This document shows positions 8,120 to 17,644 of a stretch of 64,000 nucleotides of DNA, piece after piece. The DNA lies in assembly GCA_046351325.1 (NCBI GenBank), contig JAXLYR010000002.1, forward strand, positions 806,001-870,000, in the 5' to 3' direction. Position numbers and translations under genes: made by a program. How positions within the stretch are numbered: position 1 is the first letter of the stretch; each line of letters opens with the position of its first letter. A model generated the notes under the pieces. That model was given only the letters and a program-made list of their open reading frames with translations. It made no database searches and was not told the DNA's origin. This DNA comes from Xiheicaenibacterium sp046351325 (GTDB lineage: Bacteria > Myxococcota_A > Polyangia > Polyangiales > Polyangiaceae).

Positions 8120-9562
8120 ATGTTCATCGTCCCTATCGCTCACGAGCACTCCACCGCGCGGCGCCTCCCGTTCGTGACACTTGCCGTGATCGTGGTCAAC
8201 CTGCTCGCTTTCGTCGCGCTGGGGCAAGTCGCCAAGCCTGCCGAGGCCCGCGCTCTTCAGGCGCTCGAGCTCGCCTCGACGTTCTACGAGCAGCACTCCT
8301 ATCTCTCGCTCAAGTGCGTAAGCCTACGCGCGGACGACTACGGACCCAAGGTCGCGCCGCCGGTCGACGAAGAGGAGCGCGTCGCGGAGGAGCAGCGCTC
8401 GCTCGACGAGCTCTGCGCGAAGGCCGACGACGCCGTGTTCGCGTTGCCGACCCATCGCTTCGGGTACGTGCCGGCGCGCGGCGTCGGGCTCTCGCTCGTG
8501 ACCCACCAGTTCCTGCACGGGGGCTGGCTCCACCTGCTCTTCAACATGTGGTTCCTCTGGCTCGCGGGGGTGAACCTCGAGGACCGCTGGGGGCGCGCAG
8601 TTTTTCCTGTGTTTTACCTTCTCTGCGGAGCGATCGGTGCGCTCGGGCATCACGCGGCCAACGCCTCGTCGTGGACGCCGATGATCGGAGCGTCGGGCGC
8701 CGTCGCCGGTGCGATGGGGGCGTTCTTCGTCGTCTTCGGGTCGGCCGAGATCCGCTTCTTCTACATCTTCTTCATCACGTTTCGCCCGAAGGTCGGGACG
8801 TTCGGCGCGCGGGCCTACGTGATGCTGCCGCTCTGGTTGGGGCTCGAGGTGCTCTACGGCTTGGTCACGCCGCGCGACGGCGTCGCGCATTGGGCGCACG
8901 TCGCCGGGTTTCTCACGGGCGCGGCTGTCGCGTTCGCGCTCAAGCTGAGCAAACTCGACAAGAAGCTTGACGATTCAGTCGAGCGCCGCGCGACCCTGCG
9001 GGTCGAGGGCCGCGTCGTGGAGGCTCGCACGCTCGCCGACGAGGGCCGGCCCGCCGACGCGGTCCCGCTGCTGCTCAGGATCTGCGGCGAAGATCCGAAC
9101 GACATCGACGCGCGCCTCGAGCTCATCCGCGTCGCGACGATGCTCGGTGACAGCGGGCTGCGCGCGCGCGCCACCGTCGACGCCGCGCTCGCGTATCTCA
9201 ACACGGGAGCGATCGCGACCTCCGTCGACCTCGTCCTCGAGCTCATGCGCTCGGGGCTCGCGACGCACGCGAGCGCGGATCGCATGATGCGCCTCGGCGA
9301 GCGGCTCGTCGTGAAGCAGGAAATGGATCTCGCGGGCCAGGTGTTCGCCGCGATCCACCAGCGCACGGCGCGCGACGACGCCGGCGTGCGCGCGGCGCTC
9401 GCGCACGCGAGCTTGCTCTCGAAGAAGGGCGACCACGCGGGCGCGAACCAGCTCTTGGAGGTCGCCCGCAAGGGGCCGGACATGTCCGCGGACACGCGCG
9501 AGCGGCTCGAGGTCGTGAGCGCGCAGGTCGCGCGCGCGGCGCAGTCGCGGACAGGAATGTAA
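8120..9562 (+). CDS. rhomboid-family intramembrane serine protease with C-terminal helical-repeat domain
   Basis: 480 residues. The N-terminal half is a polytopic rhomboid core. Transmembrane helix 1 starts at about residue 15, and a long loop of about 75 charged residues follows. The HGGWLHLLFNMWFLW helix, the catalytic serine in GASGAVAG (Ser192) and the catalytic histidine in WAHVAGF (His260) are all present, so it should be active in the cytoplasmic membrane against transmembrane substrates. The C-terminal 200 residues are cytosolic, alpha-helical and TPR-like (DARLELIRVATMLGD, VRAALAHASLLSKKGDHAGA), probably a protein-interaction module. Bacterial rhomboids of about 200-280 residues normally lack such a tail. 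It is convergent with the regulator downstream, leaving 14 bases. Confidence 0.88.
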   Translation: MFIVPIAHEHSTARRLPFVTLAVIVVNLLAFVALGQVAKPAEARALQALELASTFYEQHSYLSLKCVSLRADDYGPKVAPPVDEEERVAEEQRSLDELCAKADDAVFALPTHRFGYVPARGVGLSLVTHQFLHGGWLHLLFNMWFLWLAGVNLEDRWGRAVFPVFYLLCGAIGALGHHAANASSWTPMIGASGAVAGAMGAFFVVFGSAEIRFFYIFFITFRPKVGTFGARAYVMLPLWLGLEVLYGLVTPRDGVAHWAHVAGFLTGAAVAFALKLSKLDKKLDDSVERRATLRVEGRVVEARTLADEGRPADAVPLLLRICGEDPNDIDARLELIRVATMLGDSGLRARATVDAALAYLNTGAIATSVDLVLELMRSGLATHASADRMMRLGERLVVKQEMDLAGQVFAAIHQRTARDDAGVRAALAHASLLSKKGDHAGANQLLEVARKGPDMSADTRERLEVVSAQVARAAQSRTGM

Positions 9563-9576
9563 GCGCATCCGTCGTG

Positions 9577-12366
9577 TCAGCAGCCGGGCTCGGTGTCGGC
9601 GACGTGGGTCGTCCGCGTGCGCGGCTCGATCCAGTAGCCGTCGTCCCGCGTGAGCACCACGTCGCGCAGGCCGAGCTTGCGCAGCGTCGCGATGGCGACG
9701 CGCACGCGGGTCGCCGCGGCCTCGGGGAGGATGCGCTCGCCAGGCCAGCCCGCGCGCGTGAGATCGTGCACGTCGAGCGTCACCGACGGGGCCTCGCGCT
9801 GCGATCGCGCGAGCGCCGCGAGGATCCTCCGGAGCGAGCCACGCCGCGACAGATCCACGCGCGCGGCGCGATCGACCGAGAACCAAAGCGCGTCCGGGCC
9901 GAGCTCGAGCTCGCGTGCGCCGAGCGTTCCGTCGAGCGGAGCCGGCGTGGGTGGAGCGAAGCGAGGCTGGGGTTCGGAGCGAGCATTTCCCTCGGGCGCG
10001 GCGTGTGGCTCGAACGAGGGATCGGCGAGCGAGAGCGCTCGCTCCAACATGCGCAGCGCGAAGCGCGCGTCGAGGTTCGTGCGCGTCGCGATCGCGTCGA
10101 CGTCGTCGCCGGTCACGAGGGCGTCGCGGGTTCGGCGCCACGAAGCGACCGCGTCGCTCGAGCGGTTCGGCAGCGAGAGCTCGAGCGCGCCGAGCAGCAG
10201 ATCGACCGTCCAGCGCATGGTCCGGAACATCCCGCGGCGAGCCTCGGTGCGGGCGCGCGCCGAGCGCTGCGAGGCCTCGGCGGTGGAGGACTGCGCGAGC
10301 GCGACGAGCGCGAGGCCGGCCTCGGCCATCGCCGACTGCTGCGGCATGTTGAGCCGCGCGAGCAGCGCGAGCGCGCGCTCGTAGTCGACGCGCGCGAGGT
10401 CGAGCCGGCCTGCCTCGAGGTGCAGGCCGCCGCGGCGGCACGCGTAGATGGCCTCGTAGGTGCGCTCGTGCGTGCGCTCGAAGCGACCGAGCGCGTCGCT
10501 GAGGAGCCGCTCGGCCTCGTCGTAGCGCCGAGCCTCCTGCTCGAGCTGCGCGAGGTTCGCGAGCCCGAGCGCCGCGAGCCACTCGTCACCGATCGAGTCC
10601 GAGAGCGCCGTGGCCTTGCGGTTGCGCTCGCGGGCGGTCTCGAACTCCGCGAGGTCGCACGCGAGCCTGCCGAGGCAGGCGGTGTTCATCGCGAGGAGTC
10701 GCACGAGACGCTTACCCTCCGGTAAGTCGAGGACCTCGGCGGCGCGCGCGTGCGCGTCCTCGGCGAGGCTCAGCTGACCCTGCGCGCGCCACTGGATCCC
10801 GCTCGTCGCGAGGGCGTAGGCGCGCAGGCCGAGCGGCACGTCGGCGCCGTCGCGCACGGGGCGGCCGATCTCGTCGGCCTCGGCGTGGCGACCCGTCGCG
10901 CTCAGCGTCGTCGCCAGCGCGAGCGTCGCGATCGTGGTGAGGCGCGGCCCGAGGGGAGGTCCCTCCGAAGCGGGCGTCTCGAGGCAGCGGCGCAGGTATC
11001 GCTCGGCGCGCTCGCTCGGCAGCTCGTAGAGGAGCGCGAGCGCGCACACCGTGACGACCCACGAGGGTGCGACGTGGGGCAGCAGAGCGGCGCGCTCGAC
11101 GAGCGTTACAAGATTGTCACGCTCGGCGCGGATCGCCCCGAGGACCTCCGGCCGCGGCTCGGTGGTCTGCAGGAGCCGCGCGTCGACGAGCGCGTCGGCG
11201 GTGAGGGAGAAGCGGTCGAGGAGGGCCGCGTCGAGCCGCGCGAGAGTGACGGACTTGTCTGTAAGCGCAACGCCCGTGAAGGCGCGGACGCTCCGAAAGA
11301 GCGACAGCCTGCCGCTCGCCGCGTCGGCGCGGAGCAGCGACTTGTCACGGAGCGCTGCGAAGAGCGCGATGGCCTCGGACTCGTCGCGGGGGCGCTGCGC
11401 GGGGTCGAGCTCGCTCGGTGGGAGCTCCGCCGCGACCGCGACGAGCACGGCTGCTGCGACGTCGACGTCGAAGTCCGTGGCGAAGCGGCTGCACACCGCG
11501 AGCGCGAGCCGCTCGGCGGGGGACAGCAGATCCCACGACCAGCGGATGGCGGCCTCGAGCGTGCGGTGCCTGCCGCGCCGGCTCTCGACGCCGAGGACGA
11601 AGGCGTCGTTCGTCGCGAGCCGATCGGCGAGCTGCCGAGGTGTGAAGAGACGGGTGCGCGCGGCCGCGAGCTCGATCGCGAGCGGGATGCAGTCGAGCCG
11701 CGCGACGAGCTCGCCGATCGTGGCGTCGTCGGCGGCCCGGATGTCGGAGCCCGCGTCGGAGGCGCGCGTGCGAAAGAGCAGCGCGGCGTCCGCGGGCGTG
11801 AGCGGCGCGAGCTCGACGACGACCTCACCCTCGCAAGCGAGCCGCTCGCGCGACGTGACGATGAACGCGAGGCCCTCGTGCTGCGCGAGCAACCTGACGA
11901 GGAGGGGCGCGGCGCTCGCGAGCTGCTCGAAGTTGTCGAGCACGACGCAGGTCGGGCCGCGCGCCGCGAGGAGCTCCGCGGTCGAAGGGCGCGCCGCCCC
12001 GAGCGAAGCGCGAGCGCCGTCGGGGCTCGGCGCGAGGCGCGCGAGCGCTCGGTCGATCGCGCTCTCGAGGAGCGCATCGTCGCGCTCGGCGGCGAGGTCG
12101 CAGACCACGAGCGCGCCGCTGAAGCGAGCCTCGACCGCGGCCCTCGCTTGCTGCACGAGCTCCGACTTCCCGATGCCTGGCGGCCCGATCACGCTGACGA
12201 GGCGCGCGCCCGCGTCGAGCACGTCGAGGAGCCGCGCGAGCTCCGCCGCTCGCCCGAAGATCGCGCGGCGACGCGTCGCTTCGGGGCGGGCGACGTCGCG
12301 CTCGGCGTCTTCGGCGTTCACCACGCGCAGGTGACGCGGGGCGAGCGAGAGGTCTTTTGAGGACAT
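9577..12366 (-). CDS. STAND-type ATPase regulator with TPR-like region and C-terminal winged-helix-like domain
   Basis: 929 residues from the ATG at 12366. An NB-ARC-like NTPase lies at about residues 35-330: Walker A GPPGIGKSE (61-69), Walker B in CVVLDNFEQL, and a sensor-like FIVTSRERL. This is followed by RLDCIPLAIELAAAR, typical of the AfsR/SARP and LuxR-MalT class of ATPases. The middle is built of helical TPR-like repeats. The last 90 residues (RRILAALARSQR to LTRDDGYWIEP) resemble a winged helix of the OmpR/SARP type, including the closing G-Y-W hairpin. In SARP regulators this domain is N-terminal; here it is at the other end. It probably senses a ligand or partner, uses ATP to oligomerise and acts on DNA. 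Target genes are unknown; the divergent neighbour at 12462 is the first candidate. Confidence 0.75.
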   Translation of the reverse strand: MSSKDLSLAPRHLRVVNAEDAERDVARPEATRRRAIFGRAAELARLLDVLDAGARLVSVIGPPGIGKSELVQQARAAVEARFSGALVVCDLAAERDDALLESAIDRALARLAPSPDGARASLGAARPSTAELLAARGPTCVVLDNFEQLASAAPLLVRLLAQHEGLAFIVTSRERLACEGEVVVELAPLTPADAALLFRTRASDAGSDIRAADDATIGELVARLDCIPLAIELAAARTRLFTPRQLADRLATNDAFVLGVESRRGRHRTLEAAIRWSWDLLSPAERLALAVCSRFATDFDVDVAAAVLVAVAAELPPSELDPAQRPRDESEAIALFAALRDKSLLRADAASGRLSLFRSVRAFTGVALTDKSVTLARLDAALLDRFSLTADALVDARLLQTTEPRPEVLGAIRAERDNLVTLVERAALLPHVAPSWVVTVCALALLYELPSERAERYLRRCLETPASEGPPLGPRLTTIATLALATTLSATGRHAEADEIGRPVRDGADVPLGLRAYALATSGIQWRAQGQLSLAEDAHARAAEVLDLPEGKRLVRLLAMNTACLGRLACDLAEFETARERNRKATALSDSIGDEWLAALGLANLAQLEQEARRYDEAERLLSDALGRFERTHERTYEAIYACRRGGLHLEAGRLDLARVDYERALALLARLNMPQQSAMAEAGLALVALAQSSTAEASQRSARARTEARRGMFRTMRWTVDLLLGALELSLPNRSSDAVASWRRTRDALVTGDDVDAIATRTNLDARFALRMLERALSLADPSFEPHAAPEGNARSEPQPRFAPPTPAPLDGTLGARELELGPDALWFSVDRAARVDLSRRGSLRRILAALARSQREAPSVTLDVHDLTRAGWPGERILPEAAATRVRVAIATLRKLGLRDVVLTRDDGYWIEPRTRTTHVADTEPGC

Positions 12367-12461
12367 TTCCGTTCGCGCGGACCCGGTTAAAGGGGGAGCG
12401 ACGAAGAGGTTTAACCGATTTTCATTCGTCGGGAGCGCTCGACTGGCGCACCGTCCTCGAC

Positions 12462-13661
12462 ATGAAGACGACGCCTCCTTCTCGACGCACGCTCCTCGTT
12501 TCGATGCTCTCGGTCGCCGCGATCTCCTTCTCGTTCGGGTGCGGCGACGACACCGGGACCGGGGCCTCCGGGGGATCCGGCGGAGGCGGCGCGCCTGCTG
12601 CGGGTGGCGGCGGTCAAGCGAGCGTCGGCGGTGACGGTGGCAGCGGCGGGGCAGGCGGCGCGGTCGATCCCCTCGAGACGGCGGTGCGAGGGCACGACTG
12701 GGTGAAGCTCCCGAACGGCCCGACGGTCTCGCAGGGGAAGCAGGACGACATCTTTTTCTTGAACAAGGATAAAGGATTCCTCGCGAGCGGCCCGAAGGGG
12801 GCAATCTTCTCGACCGAGGACGGCGGCGCGTCTTGGACGCAGGTCTTCACCAGCGCGACGACCTATTTCCGCGCCGTGCTCTTCACCGACGAGCTGCACG
12901 GGTTCGCCGGCAACATCGGCGCTGGTCTCGCCCCGTCGATCAGCGACATCAACCTGATGTACGAGACGACGGACGGCGGCGCGACGTGGAATCCGGTCAC
13001 GAACATCACCGGCTCCGCTGCGAAGGGGCTCTGCAATTTCACGGCGGTCGATCAGGACACCATCTTCGGGATAGGGCGCGCGAACGGGCCCGCGCACCTG
13101 CTCCAGTCGAGCGACGGCGGCGCCAACTGGGTCGCGACCGATCTCAGCACGTGGCTCATGATGGCGATCGACGGTCGGTTCACGTCGGCGACCGACGGCC
13201 TCGTCGTCGGCATGGCTCCGGGCGCGAAATGCTCGGTCATTCGCACGACCGACGGCGGCGCGACCTTCAACAGCGTCTTCACATCCGCGACGCCGGGCAG
13301 CCTGTGTTGGAAGATCCAGTTCCCGTCGCCGGACGTCGGCTACGTGGCCATCCTGGACACCGCGAACGGCTCTGGGACCTTCGCCAAGACGCTCGACGGC
13401 GGGCTCACCTGGCAAGAGTTCCCGCTCCCGACCAACGGCTCGCCCTACACCGGTATTGGCGTCGGCTTCATCAACGAGAACATCGGGTGGATGGCCCCGG
13501 AGGAGCCGAACGAGGAGGTCTATCGGACCTTCGACGGCGGCATGACCTGGGAGGTCGATCCGGTGCTGAAGGCCCCTATCAACCGGTTCCGCTTCGTCGA
13601 CGCAAATACGGCTTACGCCGTCGGCGGCGCCGTGTGGAAGCTCGACCTCAGCGGCAATTGA
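12462..13661 (+). CDS. Ycf48/sortilin-like beta-propeller lipoprotein
   Basis: 399 residues from the ATG at 12462 (the open frame begins earlier but the signal peptide starts here). Lipoprotein signal MKTTPPSRRTLLVSMLSV with lipobox SFGC, then a glycine-rich low-complexity linker (GGSGGGG type) usual for myxobacterial exported lipoproteins. The rest is a seven-bladed-propeller-like series of BNR/Asp-box motifs: STEDGGASWTQ, TTDGGATWNP, SSDGGANWVA, TTDGGATFNS, TLDGGLTWQE, TFDGGMTWEV. Ycf48/HCF136 proteins assist assembly of membrane complexes in phototrophs, but in myxobacteria the fold is widespread on the cell surface with no known role. Only one base separates its stop from the next start, so the two are probably coupled. 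Confidence 0.8.
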   Translation: MKTTPPSRRTLLVSMLSVAAISFSFGCGDDTGTGASGGSGGGGAPAAGGGGQASVGGDGGSGGAGGAVDPLETAVRGHDWVKLPNGPTVSQGKQDDIFFLNKDKGFLASGPKGAIFSTEDGGASWTQVFTSATTYFRAVLFTDELHGFAGNIGAGLAPSISDINLMYETTDGGATWNPVTNITGSAAKGLCNFTAVDQDTIFGIGRANGPAHLLQSSDGGANWVATDLSTWLMMAIDGRFTSATDGLVVGMAPGAKCSVIRTTDGGATFNSVFTSATPGSLCWKIQFPSPDVGYVAILDTANGSGTFAKTLDGGLTWQEFPLPTNGSPYTGIGVGFINENIGWMAPEEPNEEVYRTFDGGMTWEVDPVLKAPINRFRFVDANTAYAVGGAVWKLDLSGN

Positions 13662-13662
13662 T

Positions 13663-15432
13663 ATGGGCTTTGTCCGAACAGCTTTGGCCTCGCTCGCGCT
13701 CTTCGCTTCGGCGTGCGCGGACGAGTTCATCGACCCCGCGGGCGAGCCCGACGATTCGTCCGTAGCGGAGCCCCCGCCGAGCGAAACGACTGGGTTCGCC
13801 GTCGGCGACGTGTTGCCTCCGCTCGCGTTCGACGGCGTCGACGAGGCCGGCGCTCGCACGCGGGTCGCGCTGTCCCGATATGCCCTCTCCGAGGAGAACT
13901 CTCCCGATGCGCCGTCGCGGCTCTTGGTCCTCGAGGTGAGCGGGGGGCTCTGGTGCGGCACGTGCCGCGCGCTCGCCGAGAACCTCGGTGACCCGAGTTG
14001 GTCTTACGCAGCGCGCTTCGACAGGCTGGAGATCCTGCTCCGCGGGCGCGATAACGGCATAGCGAACGCCCATGTCGACCCCGCCGCCTGGCAGCGTGAG
14101 GTCGCGCCCGGCGTGGCCGCCGTCATCGACCCTGATTTCGTATTTTCGGCGACCTTCGCGAGCCCCGAACGGCTGCCGCTTTATGTGCTCGTCGACGAGC
14201 GGACGCTGCGCGTGGTCGACGCGCTCAGCCAGCCGGGGCCGCGCGAGCTCCGCTCGGCGATCGCCGCGAACCTCGACGCGCTCGATGGATTGGACGCGTC
14301 CTCGAATGAAGAGGAGCGGCTGGTCGATGGACTCTTCGACGAGGTGGAGTGGGCGATGATCCGCGATATGGGCACAACGCCCGGCGCGCCGCCTCGAGAC
14401 GACACGAACTCCGTCGCAGACTCACCGCTCGCGGCGAACCTCGGGCGCTCGCTCTTCTTCGACTCGGGACTCTCTCCCTCGGGTGAGGTCTCCTGTGCGA
14501 GCTGCCATGATCCGGCGCTCGCGCTCTCGGACGGTCGCGCGCGCGCAGTGGGCGCCGGGCTGGGTCCGCGGCGCACGCCGTCGATCGCGCTCGCGGCGCA
14601 CGCGCGATACCAGGATTGGGACGGTCGCGCGGACTCGCTCTGGGCGCAGGCGCTCGGTCCGCTCGAGAATCCCCTCGAGTTCGGTGCGTCACGGGCGTTC
14701 GTCGTGCGCCGCGTGCTGACCGCGCACCTCGACGAGTACCGCGCAGCCTTCCCCGAGGCCTCGATTCCGAAGCTCGACCTCGTTCCGGAGTCCGGCAAGC
14801 CCGGTGACGCGAGCTATGACGCGCTGCCGCTCGAGACCCGACAAGCCATCACCGAGGTCTTCGTGCGAGCGGGCAAGTCGATCGCGGCGTTCGAACGCAC
14901 GCTGCGCGTCGCGCCGAGTCCGCTCGATCGCTACGCGGCCGGTGACTCGAGCGCGCTCACGGACGAGGAGAAATACGGGCTCCTGCTCTTCTTCGAGAGC
15001 GGGTGCGCCCAATGTCATTGGGGGCCGCGGCTCACCGACGACGCCTTTCACAATACCGGTGTCGCCGCGAGCGATGGAGATCTCGGCCGCTATGCCGGAG
15101 TCGACGCCTGGCGAAATAGCGAGTTCCGCGCTGACGGCGCATGGAGCGACGCGCCGAATCGAACCCTCGAGTCTCTCGTCCAGCGATCCGCTCTTCATAT
15201 TGGGCAATTCAAGACGCCAGCGCTGCGCGGGGTCGCGGACAGCGCCTTCTTCGGGCACGACGGTTCGCAGTCGACCCTCGCGTCCGTGACCGAGGCCTAC
15301 GCGCTACGCCCGTCCTCGCACGGGCCTGGCGACGCGGACCCGTGGCTCGTCCCGTTCGGTGAGACCGCACAGTGGGGGCTCGTGCCGTTCCTCCGCGTCC
15401 TAAGCGCACCGCTCGACGCTCCGTCCTTGTGA
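13663..15432 (+). CDS. di-heme cytochrome c peroxidase-like lipoprotein with N-terminal thioredoxin-like domain
   Basis: 589 residues. Signal peptide with lipobox FASAC. The first part (about residues 50-190) resembles a thioredoxin-like/TlpA domain and holds a WCGTC motif where the redox-active CxxC sits. The second part is a MauG/cytochrome c peroxidase domain with two c-type heme sites, CASCH (278-282) and CAQCH (448-452), each followed by the expected flanks (DGR, GPRLTDDAFHNTGV). Such enzymes reduce peroxide or oxidise protein side chains in the periplasm. Fusion to a thioredoxin fold is unusual and suggests disulfide chemistry coupled to heme redox work. It sits one base after a propeller lipoprotein and may be displayed with it on the envelope. 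Confidence 0.8.
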   Translation: MGFVRTALASLALFASACADEFIDPAGEPDDSSVAEPPPSETTGFAVGDVLPPLAFDGVDEAGARTRVALSRYALSEENSPDAPSRLLVLEVSGGLWCGTCRALAENLGDPSWSYAARFDRLEILLRGRDNGIANAHVDPAAWQREVAPGVAAVIDPDFVFSATFASPERLPLYVLVDERTLRVVDALSQPGPRELRSAIAANLDALDGLDASSNEEERLVDGLFDEVEWAMIRDMGTTPGAPPRDDTNSVADSPLAANLGRSLFFDSGLSPSGEVSCASCHDPALALSDGRARAVGAGLGPRRTPSIALAAHARYQDWDGRADSLWAQALGPLENPLEFGASRAFVVRRVLTAHLDEYRAAFPEASIPKLDLVPESGKPGDASYDALPLETRQAITEVFVRAGKSIAAFERTLRVAPSPLDRYAAGDSSALTDEEKYGLLLFFESGCAQCHWGPRLTDDAFHNTGVAASDGDLGRYAGVDAWRNSEFRADGAWSDAPNRTLESLVQRSALHIGQFKTPALRGVADSAFFGHDGSQSTLASVTEAYALRPSSHGPGDADPWLVPFGETAQWGLVPFLRVLSAPLDAPSL

Positions 15433-15467
15433 GCCTCGTGCGCCGACGCGGTCTGTAGACTGGCCGC

Positions 15468-16208
15468 GTGCTCCGCCCTCGACATGTGCTCGGCCCGCTC
15501 TTCAGGGTCCGTGGGCTCGTCGTCTCGAATGTCTTCGTCCTCGACGGCGGTCCTGGCGATCGCTGGATCATCGACACGGGCCACGTCGCGGAGCGCCCGC
15601 TCGTGGTCGCCGGGCTGCGAGCGACAGGGCTCTTGCCGAGCGCGGTGACAGGCGTGCTCCTCACGCACCGCCACTCGGACCACGCGGGGAACGCGGCGTA
15701 CCTCCACCGCGAGTTCGGAGTCCCTGTCTTTGCTCATGCCGACGACGCGGCCGTCCTCGCGGGCGCGCGCGAGAAGCCGCCGCTCCGCCCCGTCACGGGC
15801 GACCCGATCGCTTGGGTTTTTGCTCAGCTCGAGAACCGCACGACGACGCGCGTCACCATCGATCGCGCCCTCGAACACGGGGACATCGTGGGGAGCCTCG
15901 AGGTTCATCACGCGCCCGGCCACACCGATGGCTCTGTGCTTTACCGCCACGGCGAGACCGAGTCGCTCCTCTCGGGGGACGCGCTCCTCGCTGCCGTTCC
16001 GCCGCTCACGATCACGCAGCGCATGTGCCTGCCTCACCCCGACTACGCCACGAGCCTCGAGCAGGCCCTCGCGTCGCTGCGCGCCTTCCACGCGGAGGGC
16101 TACGGCTACGAGAACCTGCTCGCGGGGCACGGCAATCCCATCCTCGGCGGGGCGCACAGGCGCGCGCTGGAGCTCCTCGCCGAGGCGCCCGCTCAGCCTC
16201 GATCGTGA
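15468..16208 (+). CDS. MBL-fold metallo-hydrolase
   Basis: 246 residues, starting at GTG 15468. The zinc-binding motif HRHSDH is complete (His67, His69, Asp71, His72); the further metal ligands are in HHAPGHTDGS and LSGDAL, and the last in AGHGNPIL. This is the glyoxalase II/LACTB2-like branch of the metallo-beta-lactamase fold, cytoplasmic, with one or two metal ions. Specific substrate unknown: thioesters, phosphodiesters and lactones are all hydrolysed by relatives. It lies 53 bases before the FHA activator gene and may be the first gene of that operon. Confidence 0.82.
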   Translation: MLRPRHVLGPLFRVRGLVVSNVFVLDGGPGDRWIIDTGHVAERPLVVAGLRATGLLPSAVTGVLLTHRHSDHAGNAAYLHREFGVPVFAHADDAAVLAGAREKPPLRPVTGDPIAWVFAQLENRTTTRVTIDRALEHGDIVGSLEVHHAPGHTDGSVLYRHGETESLLSGDALLAAVPPLTITQRMCLPHPDYATSLEQALASLRAFHAEGYGYENLLAGHGNPILGGAHRRALELLAEAPAQPRS

Positions 16209-16261
16209 CGGTCGTCACCACAAGGTTCGGGGAGCGGGAGGGCGCGTGCTATCGTGGACGC

Positions 16262-17644
16262 GTGTCCGGGGAGGCCGAAGGCCGCGAAATTATCACGGAG
16301 ATCCTCTCGCGAGACGCTTCGGGGCTGAAGCTCCGCTCGCGCAAGCTTCGGCTCGAGATCGTGACGGGGCCCCAGGCGGGGCAGAGCTTCGACTTCGCCG
16401 GACCCGAGGTCACGATCGGCTCGGCGCGCGGCTCGAACCTCATCCTGTTCGACGGCGCCGTGAGCCGCCACCACCTCACGCTGAAGATCGAGCGCGGCGC
16501 GGTGCGCGTCGTGGACGCGGGCAGCCGCAACGGCACCGTGCTCGATGGAGTGCTCGTGCGCGACGCCTACACGCGAGCCGACTCGACGCTCGCGGTCGGG
16601 AACACGACGCTCCGCGTGCGTATCTTGAACGACGTTATCGAAATACCCCTGTCTTCGCGCGAGTCGTTCGGCGGTCTCATCGGGGTGAGCGTCCCGATGC
16701 GCGTCGTCTTCACGCTGCTCGAGCGCGCCGCCGCTGTGGAGGACACGGTCCTCATCGAGGGCGAGACTGGTACGGGCAAGGAGCTCGCCGCCGAGGCGCT
16801 CCACGAGGAGAGCCCGCGCGCGAGCGGGCCGTTCGTGGTCTTCGACTGCTCGGCTGTCGCGCCGAGCCTCGTCGAGAGCGAGCTCTTCGGGCACGTGCGC
16901 GGCGCCTTCTCCGGTGCGGTCGCCGATCGCGAGGGAGCCATCGAGGCCGCCGACGGGGGCACGCTCTTCCTCGACGAGATCGGTGAGCTCCCGCTCGAGC
17001 TCCAGCCGAAGCTCCTGCGGGCCCTCGAGCGCTTCGAGGTCCGACGCGTCGGCTCGAACACCCCGCGCAAGGTCGACGTCCGCGTCGTCGCGGCCACGAA
17101 CCGCAACCTCTTCGAGGAGGTCGCGGCCCGCCGATTCCGCGAGGACCTCTTCTATCGGCTCGCCGTCGTGCGCGTGACTTTGCCGCCGCTCCGCGAGCGC
17201 CCCGACGACATCCCCGTGTTGGTCGCGCACTTCACCGCCGAGGCCATCCGTCGCGGTCGCAAGGTTGCGCCTCTCTCGGATCGGGCCGTCGCCAAGCTCG
17301 CGAACCAAGCCTGGCCTGGCAACGTGCGCGAGTTGAGGAACGCGGTCGCGCGCGCGCTCGCGCTAGGCCTGGACCATCACGGCGCGGCCGATGCGGCGGG
17401 CGCGGGTGCCGTCGCAGGTGAGGTCTCGCCCGAGGCCGTCGTGAGGGCGCTCGTCGATCTGAGCGTCCCGCTGAAGGAGTCGCGCGATCGCATGTCGGAC
17501 GCCTTCGAGGAGGCTTATCTCCGGCAAGCACTGGCGGAGACGGGGGGCAATGTCACCCGGGCAGCAGCGCTCGCTGGCGTGAACCGCAAGTTCATTCAGC
17601 GCGCAGTCCTACGATTTGGGCTGCGCGCTTCGGATGACGAGTGA
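16262..17644 (+). CDS. FHA-domain sigma-54-dependent transcriptional activator
   Basis: 460 residues from the GTG at 16262. N-terminal FHA domain (about 20-115) with the phosphothreonine-binding core GSARGSN, SRHH and the SRNGT loop. The AAA+ sigma-54 interaction domain spans about 135-370: Walker A GETGTGKE (167-174), GTLFLDEIGEL as Walker B, and REDLFYRLAV. A Fis-type HTH follows at the end (GGNVTRAAALAGVNRKFIQR). The loop that contacts sigma-54 reads GAFSGA at 214-219 instead of GAFTGA. Known myxobacterial relatives are switched by partner Ser/Thr kinases through the FHA domain. The kinase gene that follows overlaps by 4 bases (GTGA) and is the obvious partner. The promoters it controls are not identifiable here. 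Confidence 0.9.
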   Translation: MSGEAEGREIITEILSRDASGLKLRSRKLRLEIVTGPQAGQSFDFAGPEVTIGSARGSNLILFDGAVSRHHLTLKIERGAVRVVDAGSRNGTVLDGVLVRDAYTRADSTLAVGNTTLRVRILNDVIEIPLSSRESFGGLIGVSVPMRVVFTLLERAAAVEDTVLIEGETGTGKELAAEALHEESPRASGPFVVFDCSAVAPSLVESELFGHVRGAFSGAVADREGAIEAADGGTLFLDEIGELPLELQPKLLRALERFEVRRVGSNTPRKVDVRVVAATNRNLFEEVAARRFREDLFYRLAVVRVTLPPLRERPDDIPVLVAHFTAEAIRRGRKVAPLSDRAVAKLANQAWPGNVRELRNAVARALALGLDHHGAADAAGAGAVAGEVSPEAVVRALVDLSVPLKESRDRMSDAFEEAYLRQALAETGGNVTRAAALAGVNRKFIQRAVLRFGLRASDDE

